Origin: Pseudalkalibacillus hwajinpoensis
GTDB lineage: Bacteria > Bacillota > Bacilli > Bacillales > Guptibacillaceae
Assembly (NCBI RefSeq): GCF_039851965.1
Contig: NZ_CP156674.1
Coordinates: forward strand, 496,001 to 560,000
DNA: 64,000 nucleotides
Direction: 5' to 3'
The notes under the pieces were generated by a model. It did not search any database, was not told the DNA's origin, and saw only the letters and a program-made list of their open reading frames with translations. Position 1 is the stretch's first letter. Each line of letters begins with the position of its first letter. The translations under genes and the position numbers were made by a program. Positions 43,688-52,573 of the stretch are shown piece by piece.

Positions 43688-44979
43688 TACATTCCCTCCA
43701 CACGGTAGCGACTTTTCACTTCTACAACTACATCTAAATCTCTCAATCGGTTATGAACGTCTTCAAATGCTTTCTGATTCGTTTCATGCGTAATGATCAC
43801 AAGCTCCGCTGTGCCATTGTTTACGACAGGCTCCTGGATAAGCTTCTCAAGGCTTAATCCACGATCCTGGAATAGGTGTGAAATCTTCGAGAACGCCCCA
43901 GGTTCATCCTTTACAATCAGTCTGATGAAATGTTTACTCTTAATGTCTTCATCCTCCTTCAACTTTCTCTCATGCTGAGGTAGAATGACACTTTTCCCAT
44001 TTACACCAAGTCTCATATTTTTGATAACGGCAACAAGGTCAGACACAACAGCGGTAGCTGTTGGCAGTTGTCCTGCTCCTGGTCCGTAGAACATCGTCTC
44101 ACCAACTGCTTCACCATATACATACACCGCGTTATATTCATCGTTTACAGCTGCTAGCGGATGTCGTGAAGGTAACAATGTCGGTTGAACAGATAGCTCA
44201 ATTGAGCCATTTGTTGAACTGGCAATACCTAATAATTTAATCGTGTAACCAAGCTTTTTACTGTAAGCAATATCATCCTCATCGACGCGAGTGATACCCT
44301 CCACCTTTACATCATCGAGTCCTACCTTCATGGAAAATCCAAGCGTACCTAGAATAACCATTTTGCGAGCGGCGTCCAGTCCTTCAACATCGGCTGTTGG
44401 ATCTGCTTCTGCGAAGCCTAGCTCCTGTGCTTCTTTCAAAACACTCTCGTATGGCACATTGTTCTTCGTCATCTTTGTTAAAATGTAATTCGTTGTGCCA
44501 TTCACAATCCCCATTAGCTTTGTAATCCTGTCTGACGATAGGCCTTCTACTAAACTTCTAAGAATCGGAATACCACCCGCTACACTAGCTTCGTAGAAGA
44601 GATCACATTCGTTCTCAACTGCTGCTGATAGCAATTCTCTTCCGTGGATGGCCATCAAATCTTTATTAGCCGTAACAACATGCTTACCATTATTTAAAGA
44701 GCTGAGAATAAATTCTTTTGCCTGGTCGATTCCTCCGATTACTTCAATGACAACGTCCACATCCGGATTTTGAATAACGTCTTCCGGATTTAAAGTAAGA
44801 ACACTTTCATCGAGGTCCACGCTTCGATCTTTATCCATATCTCTTACAAGAACCTTTGCTACTTTCACTTCGCAGCCAACTCGCTGCTGAAGTTCTTTCT
44901 GGTGGGAATCAATCATATGTACCACACCGCTTCCTACTGTTCCAAGACCTAGTAAACCAACTGATACGCAATTCTTCAT
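43687..44979 (-). CDS. hom: Homoserine dehydrogenase
   Basis: NAD(P)H-dependent reduction of aspartate semialdehyde to homoserine. The N-terminal nucleotide fold is VGLLGLGTVGSGVV; the catalytic region contains ANKDLMAIHG and FYEASVAGGIPILRSL, and a C-terminal ACT domain (HFIRLIVKDEPGAFSKISHL, about residues 350-430) suggests threonine feedback. The start at 44979 follows AAGGAGTGGAG; the open frame continues 75 codons upstream but that part covers the promoter. hom-thrC-thrB form one operon here, between ftsZ and spoIIGA. Confidence 0.96.
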   Translation of the reverse strand: MKNCVSVGLLGLGTVGSGVVHMIDSHQKELQQRVGCEVKVAKVLVRDMDKDRSVDLDESVLTLNPEDVIQNPDVDVVIEVIGGIDQAKEFILSSLNNGKHVVTANKDLMAIHGRELLSAAVENECDLFYEASVAGGIPILRSLVEGLSSDRITKLMGIVNGTTNYILTKMTKNNVPYESVLKEAQELGFAEADPTADVEGLDAARKMVILGTLGFSMKVGLDDVKVEGITRVDEDDIAYSKKLGYTIKLLGIASSTNGSIELSVQPTLLPSRHPLAAVNDEYNAVYVYGEAVGETMFYGPGAGQLPTATAVVSDLVAVIKNMRLGVNGKSVILPQHERKLKEDEDIKSKHFIRLIVKDEPGAFSKISHLFQDRGLSLEKLIQEPVVNNGTAELVIITHETNQKAFEDVHNRLRDLDVVVEVKSRYRVEGM

Positions 44980-45033
44980 AGCTCTCCACTCCTTTGTCCT
45001 TCTGGCGAGGACACTTGTTTTTATATAAGGGAC

Positions 45034-45062
45034 ATTATACGTGTGATAGGCAAATAACACAA
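45034..45062 (-). promoter_or_regulatory. Predicted sigma-A promoter of hom-thrC-thrB
   Basis: Minus-strand TTGTGT (45057-45062), 17-base spacer, TATAAT (45034-45039), 55 bases before hom. An inverted repeat TGTCCT / AGGACA lies between it and the ribosome binding site and could form a small leader hairpin. Confidence 0.8.
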
Positions 45063-45108
45063 CCGTATTCTCAGAAAAAAGAGAATTAAATACAAAATAT
45101 TTTTTCTG

Positions 45109-45142
45109 AAAAAAGAAACCAGCTCTAAAAAGAGCTGGTTTC
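45109..45142 (-). terminator. Rho-independent terminator after ftsZ
   Basis: Twelve-base stem GAAACCAGCTCT / AGAGCTGGTTTC, four-base loop, U run; it starts seven bases past the ftsZ stop. Confidence 0.92.
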
Positions 45143-45148
45143 ACTGGT

Positions 45149-46291
45149 TTATCTTCTATTACGCTTACGGTTGCGAAGGAAAGTAGGGATATCCAGTGTT
45201 TCATTAGATTCCTCTACTCGTGCGCCAAACTTGGAAGGTTCAGGCTGAACTTCTTCCTCTTCATGCTTAGAATGCTGAATCGGAGCACTTTGCTTCGATT
45301 GCGCAGAAGGACGAGGCACTGTTTTCTTTTTGTTTTCACTTTCATCAAATCCAGTTGCGATTACGGTTACTAGAATTTCATCTTTCAATTCTTCGTTAAT
45401 AACTGAACCGAAAATCATGTTAACGTTCTCGTCTGAAGCTGAAGAAACGATATCTGCTGCTTCGTTCACTTCATACAGACTCAGGTTAGATCCGCCTGTA
45501 ATGTTCATAAGAACACCTTTTGCTCCATCAATAGATGTCTCAAGCAATGGAGAGGAAATTGCTTTTTTAGCCGCTTCAGATGCACGATTTTCACCTGTAG
45601 CAATACCGATACCCATCAGGGCAGAACCACGTTCTGTCATAATTGTTTTCACATCGGCAAAGTCAAGGTTAATAAGCCCTGGTACCGCAATCAAATCTGA
45701 GATACCCTGAACACCCTGACGAAGGACATTATCTGCTTCACGGAATGCTTCAAGCATTGGCGTATTCTTATCCACGATTTCAAGAAGACGATCGTTCGGA
45801 ATGACGATTAACGTATCGACTTTCTCCTTAAGCATTGCAATACCCGTAACTGCCTGAGTTGAACGTTTTTTACCCTCAAAGGTAAATGGACGTGTCACAA
45901 CACCCACTGTTAGCGCGCCAAGCTCTTTAGCGATCTCAGCAATAACAGGAGCAGCTCCAGTTCCTGTTCCGCCTCCCATACCTGCTGTTACGAAAACCAT
46001 GTCAGCACCACTAAGTGCTTCCTGGATCTGCTCTTTGCTTTCCTCAGCAGCTTTCTTACCAATTTCAGGGTTTGCACCGGCACCAAGGCCTCTTGTTAAT
46101 TTACCACCAATTTGCATTTTCACTTCAGCTTTAGCCAGGTTTAATGCCTGAGCATCGGTGTTAACAGCGATAAATTCAACACCTTGTACACCATTTTCAA
46201 TCATACGATTAACAGCGTTGCTTCCGCCTCCGCCGACACCGATCACTTTTATTTGTGCTAATTGTTCCATATTCATATCAAACTCTAACAT
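45149..46291 (-). CDS. ftsZ: Cell division protein FtsZ
   Basis: Tubulin-like GTPase that forms the Z ring. The 380-residue protein has the tubulin signature GGGTGTGAAPVIAEIAKE near residue 105, IKVIGVGGGGSNAVNRM at the N-terminus, and NLDFADVKTIM (synergy loop). After a variable linker it ends LDIPTFLRNRKRNRR, the conserved C-terminal peptide bound by FtsA, SepF and EzrA. Start MLEF is as in B. subtilis. It follows ftsA by 30 bases. Confidence 0.97.
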   Translation of the reverse strand: MLEFDMNMEQLAQIKVIGVGGGGSNAVNRMIENGVQGVEFIAVNTDAQALNLAKAEVKMQIGGKLTRGLGAGANPEIGKKAAEESKEQIQEALSGADMVFVTAGMGGGTGTGAAPVIAEIAKELGALTVGVVTRPFTFEGKKRSTQAVTGIAMLKEKVDTLIVIPNDRLLEIVDKNTPMLEAFREADNVLRQGVQGISDLIAVPGLINLDFADVKTIMTERGSALMGIGIATGENRASEAAKKAISSPLLETSIDGAKGVLMNITGGSNLSLYEVNEAADIVSSASDENVNMIFGSVINEELKDEILVTVIATGFDESENKKKTVPRPSAQSKQSAPIQHSKHEEEEVQPEPSKFGARVEESNETLDIPTFLRNRKRNRR

Positions 46292-46321
46292 CTCAGGTCC
46301 TCCTAATCTTGTAATAGCCCT

Positions 46322-47599
46322 TTATTCAACAAATAGATTAAAGAAATTCTTCACTTTCTCTTTCATACCCGGTGAAGATTTCTCACTCGGTTGAGGTTCG
46401 GCTTTTGTTCTACGCTTGGGCTTCACTTCTTCTTCAGAGTTAAGCGATGCTGCTACTTCTTTCCCCTGAATTTTCACGTTCTTGTACGTAAATTGGATAA
46501 GACCAATACCAGTTGTATATTGCGGCTCGCGAACGCCAATATAGTCTGGAACAGCAACCCTTACATTGTGCTGCAGAATTTCTCTTGCAAGCTCCAATAC
46601 GCCATCCATTCCCACCATACCGCCAGTTAAAACAAAACCACCTGGCAACTCACGAATTCCCATTCGCCTAATCTCGTCTTCTATCAATTCTAACATCTCT
46701 TCGATCCGAGGTTCTATAATATGAGCTAATTCATACTGATTAAATTCCTGTTCAGCTGAGCTCCCTATTGTCGATACTGTAAAAGATTCCTCTTCTGAAG
46801 CAAGATCAACGAAAGCATTACCGTGCTTGACCTTAATACGCTCAGCTTCTTCAGTCGTTGTTCTAAGACCAATTGAAATATCTTTCGTTACATGGTCGCC
46901 ACCAATTTGAAGCACGGATGTCGCTTTTAAAGAGCCTTCTTCAAAAATCGAGATCGTTGTAGAACCCGCGCCCATATTAACGAGCGCCACACCAAGATTC
47001 CGCTCATCCTTCGATAGCGCCATCGATCCACATGCAAGCGGTTGTAGACAAATATCAGCAATTTCCAGACCCGCTTTTTCAACGCATCTTAACAAATTAT
47101 GTAATACTGTTTTAGAACCTGTAATGATTGTGCCTTCCATTTCTAGACGGACACCAATCATACCACGTGGATCTGTTATATCATCTAATCCATCGACAAC
47201 GAATTGTCCTGGAATGACATCAATAATTTCTCGCTCAGGAGGGATAGAAACTACCTGCGCTGCGTCAATTACTCTTGCAATGTCCTCATCATGAATTTCA
47301 CGGTCTTCACTTGATACGGCAACTACACCATGACACGGTTGAAGTTGGACGTGATTCCCGTTAATTCCCACAATCACAGAACGAACGGATAAGCCTACCA
47401 TTCTTTCTGCGTTTTCTACTGCCTGTTTAATTGAACGAACAGTTTCATCTATATCCACAATCGACCCTTTGCGAATACCCTCAGAAGGCGCACTGCCAAC
47501 TCCAAGTATATTCAATGAATCGTTTGTCATCTGACCAATGATTACTTTTACATTGGATGTACCGATGTCTAGACTCACATAAATCTCATTGCTGTTCAT
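46322..47599 (-). CDS. ftsA: Cell division protein FtsA
   Basis: Actin-like membrane tether of the Z ring. YVSLDIGTSNVKVIIGQ is the phosphate 1 motif, VALVNMGAGSTTISIF phosphate 2 and GGFVLTGGMVGMDG the adenosine motif. The FtsA-specific 1C domain (about residues 85-165) includes VIDVIPGQFVVDG. The C-terminal amphipathic membrane helix is MKEKVKNFFNLFVE. 425 residues. Confidence 0.97.
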   Translation of the reverse strand: MNSNEIYVSLDIGTSNVKVIIGQMTNDSLNILGVGSAPSEGIRKGSIVDIDETVRSIKQAVENAERMVGLSVRSVIVGINGNHVQLQPCHGVVAVSSEDREIHDEDIARVIDAAQVVSIPPEREIIDVIPGQFVVDGLDDITDPRGMIGVRLEMEGTIITGSKTVLHNLLRCVEKAGLEIADICLQPLACGSMALSKDERNLGVALVNMGAGSTTISIFEEGSLKATSVLQIGGDHVTKDISIGLRTTTEEAERIKVKHGNAFVDLASEEESFTVSTIGSSAEQEFNQYELAHIIEPRIEEMLELIEDEIRRMGIRELPGGFVLTGGMVGMDGVLELAREILQHNVRVAVPDYIGVREPQYTTGIGLIQFTYKNVKIQGKEVAASLNSEEEVKPKRRTKAEPQPSEKSSPGMKEKVKNFFNLFVE

Positions 47600-48077
47600 T
47601 CTACTGGCACCTCCTTCAAAATACTACCATATTCAGGTATTTTTATTTTCTCTATAATCGCGCTGAAGAAATCCTCAACACCTTTATATACACTACAACT
47701 AGAAGTATAAAACTTCCTCAAGAATCTCTGAGTCAATTCCCGGGAAGAATGTGATATATGGACTCTATTCCACAAATACGTTTATTTCCCTTCTTTTGTA
47801 CAAGATTTTCTCGATTTTTTACATTTTGTATTTCCCACTATGAATCTTACAGCTCTTTTTACCTATAAAGGGGAAAAGCAACAGTTAGATACTAGTCTAC
47901 ACCATGTGAAAGCAGTAGAAAAGTCACTGATTCTCAATAATGCTTGAGAATTTCACAGTTTCTCATTTTCTACCTACGCTTCGGGTTATACGTTGCGGTG
48001 ATACGCCCTGCTTATAACCGTTCGTTCAGCTTCACTATTCCTTGTCCATAAAAAACGAGAATCACTCCATTTTAACA
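47600..48077. other. 478-bp non-coding gap between divIB and ftsA
   Basis: No supported gene; ylxW, ylxX and sbp occupy this place in B. subtilis. It contains one hairpin, ATTCTCAA (47930-47937) with TTGAGAAT (47944-47951), without a clear U run. The ftsAZ promoters should be here, but I could not choose one with confidence. The region is AT-rich with no repeats of note. Confidence 0.6.
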
Positions 48078-48860
48078 TTAAGATTCCTTTTTTTCCTCTT
48101 CTTCTACCGAAATGTCTTCATATGGTTCCAGCCAGCTACCCTCATTAAGGTAAAGAACGCCTTTTGGCTTATCTTTAAGTTCTTTGACAATCAATGGATA
48201 ATTGTTCACTTTCTCAGCAAACTGAAGTATGCTTGTCCTCACTTCGTATCCATCTGTCATAAAAAGAGTAATGTTAAATGCTTTGTCGCCTTCAGGTGTA
48301 TAGTGGATTTCTGAGATCCGGTTAATAATACTCATTTTTACTTTTCGCAATTCTCCTGCCATGTTAGAGAGCTCAGTGCTTTCATCCCACTGCATCAGGA
48401 TTGGTGCACTTACCGGTGTGTCACTTGATGGAAGAGCATCAAGAATCGTTCCCGTCTGTAAAATAGGAAAATACTTGCTTCCTTTTTTCAAATATGCGAC
48501 ACGTTCGTTCTCGATCACTTCAAGTGTGACAGTAGCTGGGAACTGCCGCCTAACAGTTACGTCCGCAATTTCTTTAGATTGTTTAATACTAGTTTCAATT
48601 TCTTTAGTGTTGATATTCCAGAAGCTAATGCTGTCATTCACTCCGCTTAGCTTCTGAATTTCCTTATCGGAAACATAATGATTACCTGAGACTTCAATGT
48701 TCCGAATGTGACTTAAGGAAGATTGGAAGTAAATGATCAGCAAAATAAGAAAGAAAAAGATCGATAGATAAACAACCAACCTTCTGTTTGCCCTCTGCTT
48801 GCGCTGTGCTTTCAATGTCGGAATCCGATCTTCAATTGTAACAACTTTGCGATCTTCCAT
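48078..48860 (-). CDS. divIB: Cell division protein DivIB (FtsQ)
   Basis: Bitopic division protein that stabilises the DivIC-FtsL complex. A basic cytoplasmic tail (VTIEDRIPTLKAQRKQRANRR, seen as EDRIPTLKAQRKQRANRR) precedes one membrane segment near residues 30-50. The POTRA domain (IRNIEVSGNHYVSDKEIQKLSG region) and FtsQ beta domain follow, with an acidic tail. ATG at 48860 follows GGAGG; an upstream open stretch is not family-like. 260 residues. Confidence 0.93.
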   Translation of the reverse strand: MEDRKVVTIEDRIPTLKAQRKQRANRRLVVYLSIFFFLILLIIYFQSSLSHIRNIEVSGNHYVSDKEIQKLSGVNDSISFWNINTKEIETSIKQSKEIADVTVRRQFPATVTLEVIENERVAYLKKGSKYFPILQTGTILDALPSSDTPVSAPILMQWDESTELSNMAGELRKVKMSIINRISEIHYTPEGDKAFNITLFMTDGYEVRTSILQFAEKVNNYPLIVKELKDKPKGVLYLNEGSWLEPYEDISVEEEEKKES

Positions 48861-49076
48861 TGTCTTGCCTCCGTCTCCGGTTATTGAAATTCTGTCGATT
48901 CTCAAGGTGTCTGAATGCCGATCATAGCAACCGTACAGCATGATTCAGCTTATTCGTCTCATTTTCATCATTATAGCATAATAAAGTCGCTAATTATCCA
49001 CAAGAAGGAAATTCATGACATAGAATTATCTAAGCAAAATTAGTAGGGAATCAAACGGCTTTGCAGACTATCAAAT

Positions 49077-49104
49077 TAAAAAAGAGTGCTTTTCATCAGC
49101 ACTC
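49077..49104 (-). terminator. Rho-independent terminator after murB
   Basis: Stem GAGTGCT / AGCACTC, seven-base loop, then U6 on the minus strand. It ends the mra/mur operon before divIB. Confidence 0.82.
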
Positions 49105-49112
49105 CACTTACC

Positions 49113-50024
49113 TTACTCATAAACGATCTCCACTTCAGTTTGAAGGTCGATGCCGTACTCTTTAAGTATTGTAACCTTCACCAGGGTGATTAAGTCCAGT
49201 ACGTCTTTTGCAGTTGCATCAGTCACATTTACAATAAAATTTCCGTGTAAAGGTGAAATTTGTGCCCCACCAATCATGTGCCCTTTCAAGCCAGCCTTCT
49301 CAATGAGATGACCTGCATGCTCAGGAAGTGGGTTTCGAAAAACACTTCCACAACAGGGCTCCGTCCAGGGTTGGGTTGCAGCACGGTAATCTTTATTTTT
49401 TTCCATTTCAGCGACGATGTTTTTTTTATCACCTTTTTGCAAGTCGAAAACAACTTCCACGATAATGCCAGGTTTTTTCTGAAGAAGTGATGTTCGATAG
49501 GAAAATGCCATATCTTCATTTGTTACCCACTTTAATTCTCCATCCTGGAAAAGGACTAACGCTTTTCTCAGAATACCTGAAACATCTGCACCATGCGCCC
49601 CTGCATTCATGTATACTGCACCGCCAACTGATCCTGGAATCCCACCCGCAAATTCAAGTCCTGACAGGCCATTTTTACTAATGAGCGTTACTAGTTTGAT
49701 GAGAGAGAAACCGCCACCCACGCGTAACTCTGTTCCATCAATATTCATTACGTCCATACCTTTTCCAAGCTTAATGACTGCACCTTCAACCCCTCTGTCA
49801 CTAACAAGCAAGTTCGAACCACGACCGATTGCACGCCACTTCACATTGAACTGTTTGATTATTTTAATGATTTTTTGGAGGGATTTTATCTCTTTTGGTT
49901 CGATCAGTAAATCAGCAGGACCACCGATACGGATAGTTGTATGTTTTGACATTGGCTCGTTCAAACGTACTCTTCCAACATCCTCGTTACTTAGTACTTT
50001 CTCTAATTCTGTTAATTTACTCAT
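49113..50024 (-). CDS. murB: UDP-N-acetylenolpyruvoylglucosamine reductase
   Basis: FAD enzyme that makes UDP-N-acetylmuramic acid. In the 303-residue protein the FAD-binding motifs are HTTIRIGGPADLL, GRGSNLLVSDRG and GGAVYMNAGAHGADVS; the catalytic Ser is in CCGSVFRNP, and a conserved Glu is near the C-terminus. This is the type II (short) MurB of Gram-positives. It directly follows spoVE here; in B. subtilis murG lies between them. Confidence 0.96.
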   Translation of the reverse strand: MSKLTELEKVLSNEDVGRVRLNEPMSKHTTIRIGGPADLLIEPKEIKSLQKIIKIIKQFNVKWRAIGRGSNLLVSDRGVEGAVIKLGKGMDVMNIDGTELRVGGGFSLIKLVTLISKNGLSGLEFAGGIPGSVGGAVYMNAGAHGADVSGILRKALVLFQDGELKWVTNEDMAFSYRTSLLQKKPGIIVEVVFDLQKGDKKNIVAEMEKNKDYRAATQPWTEPCCGSVFRNPLPEHAGHLIEKAGLKGHMIGGAQISPLHGNFIVNVTDATAKDVLDLITLVKVTILKEYGIDLQTEVEIVYE

Positions 50025-50062
50025 CGCAACCTCCTGACTTCCTTGCTCCAGGGCTACTGATA

Positions 50063-51163
50063 CTAAAATTTAGCATAGCGACTGATGTTTAAGAGAACCC
50101 CCATCGCCACAAGCATGAGCGTTAGGGAGGAGCCACCGTAGCTCAAAAAAGGAAGTGTGATACCTGTGACAGGCATCAGACCTGTAACTACACCAATATT
50201 GATCATCACTTGAATGGCAAGCATACCAATAATGCCAACCGCAAGCAGACTGCCGAATAAATCAGGTGCCCGTAAGGCGATTCTTATCCCTCTCCATAAG
50301 AGAAGGGCAAATAAGAGAATGACGAGACTCCCACCTATAAACCCCAGTTCCTCTGATAAAATTGCAAAAATGAAATCCGTCTGCGGTTCTGGGAGGTAAT
50401 AGTATTTTTGCCTGCTCTGTCCTAGCCCAAGACCCATCAGGCCGCCGGGACCTATAGCATAAAGGGATTGAATAATTTGGAACCCACTTCCAAGCGGATC
50501 GTTCCATGGGTCGAGGTACGATGTGATCCTTGCAATCCGGTAAGGGGCAGATATGATCAATGCCACAAACCCCGCCACTCCCAACATTCCAAGCCAGACG
50601 AAATGAGAAACCCTTGCCCCTGAAATAAAAATCATTACGACACACGTGCCTACCATGACAGCTCCAGTCCCTAAATCTGGCTGCAACATGATCATCGCGA
50701 ACGCGATTAATACAATGCCAAGTGAAGGGACGAGGCCTTTTTTAAACGAGGTAATTCGTTTTTGATTTTCTGAAAGGTATTTTGCAAGAAATGCAATCAT
50801 GGCAAGTTTCGTAAATTCTGAAGGCTGGATTGAAAACGCACCAACACCAAGCCAGCTTCTTGCCCCACCTCGAACGAGTCCTACTCCAGGCACTAGAACG
50901 AGTATGAGCAAGAGAAAACAAATAAGCAAGCCAAGCTTTGACCACGTACGCCACGTCCAGTATTCAATATTCATGACGAAAAACATGGCTGCAACACCAA
51001 TCCCAGCAAATAGAAGCTGTCTTTTCGCGAAGAAGAAGGCATCATCAAATTTATAGGAAGCCCATACAGCACTGGCGCTGTATACCATGATTAGTCCGAT
51101 TGCTAATAAGACAAGCGTGGCAGTTAAAAAAACCAGGTCTGGCGTTGTTTTTGTTTTCGGCAA
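50063..51163 (-). CDS. spoVE: Stage V sporulation protein E (SEDS glycosyltransferase)
   Basis: SEDS-family peptidoglycan polymerase for spore cortex, partner of the SpoVD transpeptidase. Ten membrane segments are visible; conserved SEDS blocks are LGVGAFSIQPSEFTKLAMI, QPDLGTG, DPLGSGFQIIQSLYAIGPGG (in parts) and LPEPQTDFIFAILSEELG. TTG at 51163 is eight bases after GGGGTG and gives 366 residues, the B. subtilis length; GTG at 51172 abuts the ribosome binding site. Locus position argues for SpoVE, not FtsW. Confidence 0.92.
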   Translation of the reverse strand: MPKTKTTPDLVFLTATLVLLAIGLIMVYSASAVWASYKFDDAFFFAKRQLLFAGIGVAAMFFVMNIEYWTWRTWSKLGLLICFLLLILVLVPGVGLVRGGARSWLGVGAFSIQPSEFTKLAMIAFLAKYLSENQKRITSFKKGLVPSLGIVLIAFAMIMLQPDLGTGAVMVGTCVVMIFISGARVSHFVWLGMLGVAGFVALIISAPYRIARITSYLDPWNDPLGSGFQIIQSLYAIGPGGLMGLGLGQSRQKYYYLPEPQTDFIFAILSEELGFIGGSLVILLFALLLWRGIRIALRAPDLFGSLLAVGIIGMLAIQVMINIGVVTGLMPVTGITLPFLSYGGSSLTLMLVAMGVLLNISRYAKF

Positions 51164-51232
51164 TGGCCCCACACCCCGTTATCGTCGATTTTACTTAACC
51201 GAACTTTTTCGGATAAGCAAGACAACCTCTCA

Positions 51233-52573
51233 TTAGAGTCTATGCATTGCCTCTATAAAGATGTCTCCACGCTCTTCAAACGTTTTGAACTGATCCCAGC
51301 TTGCACAAGCTGGAGATAGTAGAACGACATCTCCCGACTCAGAAAGATCGTAAGCTGTTTCTACAGCTTTTTCTACATTATCGACAACTGTTACGAAATT
51401 CAGTCCTGACTTTAAAGCTGTTTCCTTTAGCTTTGGAGCTGTTTGTCCAAAGGTTATCAAGTGCTTTACTTTTGTTTGGAAGTATGGTATTAAATCATCA
51501 AAACCGTTTCCTCGATCAAGGCCACCAGCCAGGAGAATAACTGGCTTTTCAAACGATTCGAGCGCCTTTTTTGTGGCAATGGAATTTGTAGCTTTAGAGT
51601 CATTAAAGAATTTCCTCCCACTTACTTCCCCCACAAATTGAAGACGGTGCTTCACGCCATGAAAATTCGTAAGATTACTATAGATCTTCTCATTCGAAAC
51701 ACCTGATAACTTAGCAACGGCAATCGCCGCTAATGTGTTTTCGACGTTCTGCTTCATCGATAGATCCTCAATTTTAATCACTTTCTCATCTTTAAAGACG
51801 ATCCAGCCATCATCAATACTCACACCATTCCGAAGCTTTTTCGTAGCCGAAAAAGGAACAAGAGCAGCTTTTGAAGCTTCAGCAAACGATGAAACAAGCG
51901 CATCATCGGCATTGTAGACAGCAAAGTCAGTTGACGTTTGGTTGGTGAACAAACGCGCTTTCGCTTCTGCATAGGCTTCTTTCGTGCCATGATAATCCAG
52001 ATGGGCTTCATAAATGTTTAAAAGGACTGAAATATGAGGATGGAAATGAACGGTCCCCTGTAGTTGGAAGCTGGATAGTTCCGTTACAAGCGTTTGATCA
52101 GGGGTTGCTTTCGCCGCAACTTCACATACAACCGTTCCGATATTTCCTGCCACGATAGGATTAGAAGGCGTCTCGCTTAACAATTCGCCAATAAGAGTAG
52201 TTGTTGTCGTCTTCCCGTTAGAACCAGTAATGGCAATGAAAGGTGCTTCTGAAATCTCACCAGCTATTTCCACTTCTGTTACGATTGGAATGTTCCGTTT
52301 CTCTGCTTCAACTAATAATGGATTATGATAAAGAATCCCGGGATTCTTTACAATTAAATCTATTCCTTCTAACAGTTCAAGCGGATGTCCTCCGCCGATA
52401 ACTCTAAATCCATCATCTTGAAGCTTCTGCGCTTTAGGGTTATTCGTAACTTCCTCGCGATCGTTTACGACTACGTTTGCACCCATGGAGCGAAGCAGTT
52501 TTGCTGCTGCAAAACCACTTTTGGCAATTCCCATAACTAAGATTGATTTGTTTTGGTAGTTTACATTTTTCAT
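51233..52573 (-). CDS. murD: UDP-N-acetylmuramoylalanine-D-glutamate ligase
   Basis: Adds D-Glu to UDP-MurNAc-L-Ala. The 446-residue protein has the N-terminal ILVMGIAKSGFAAAKLL, the ATP loop AITGSNGKTTTTTLIGELL, and the central/C-terminal domain residues NIYEAHLDYHG and FNDSKATNSIAT. The start at 52573 shares one base with the mraY stop; the open frame continues 29 codons upstream inside mraY. Confidence 0.96.
   Translation of the reverse strand: MKNVNYQNKSILVMGIAKSGFAAAKLLRSMGANVVVNDREEVTNNPKAQKLQDDGFRVIGGGHPLELLEGIDLIVKNPGILYHNPLLVEAEKRNIPIVTEVEIAGEISEAPFIAITGSNGKTTTTTLIGELLSETPSNPIVAGNIGTVVCEVAAKATPDQTLVTELSSFQLQGTVHFHPHISVLLNIYEAHLDYHGTKEAYAEAKARLFTNQTSTDFAVYNADDALVSSFAEASKAALVPFSATKKLRNGVSIDDGWIVFKDEKVIKIEDLSMKQNVENTLAAIAVAKLSGVSNEKIYSNLTNFHGVKHRLQFVGEVSGRKFFNDSKATNSIATKKALESFEKPVILLAGGLDRGNGFDDLIPYFQTKVKHLITFGQTAPKLKETALKSGLNFVTVVDNVEKAVETAYDLSESGDVVLLSPACASWDQFKTFEERGDIFIEAMHRL

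Noticed and set aside
44980..45204. 75-codon N-terminal extension of hom
   Set aside because: It runs through the predicted promoter, the ftsZ terminator and the 3' end of ftsZ; homoserine dehydrogenases begin near the ATG at 44979.
47930..47951. Terminator for divIB
   Set aside because: The hairpin ATTCTCAA/TTGAGAAT is AT-rich and lacks a U run on the minus strand; kept only as a hairpin note.
50063..51163. FtsW as the identity of the SEDS protein
   Set aside because: Length (366), N-terminus and position between murD and murB match SpoVE; B. subtilis ftsW is at another locus.
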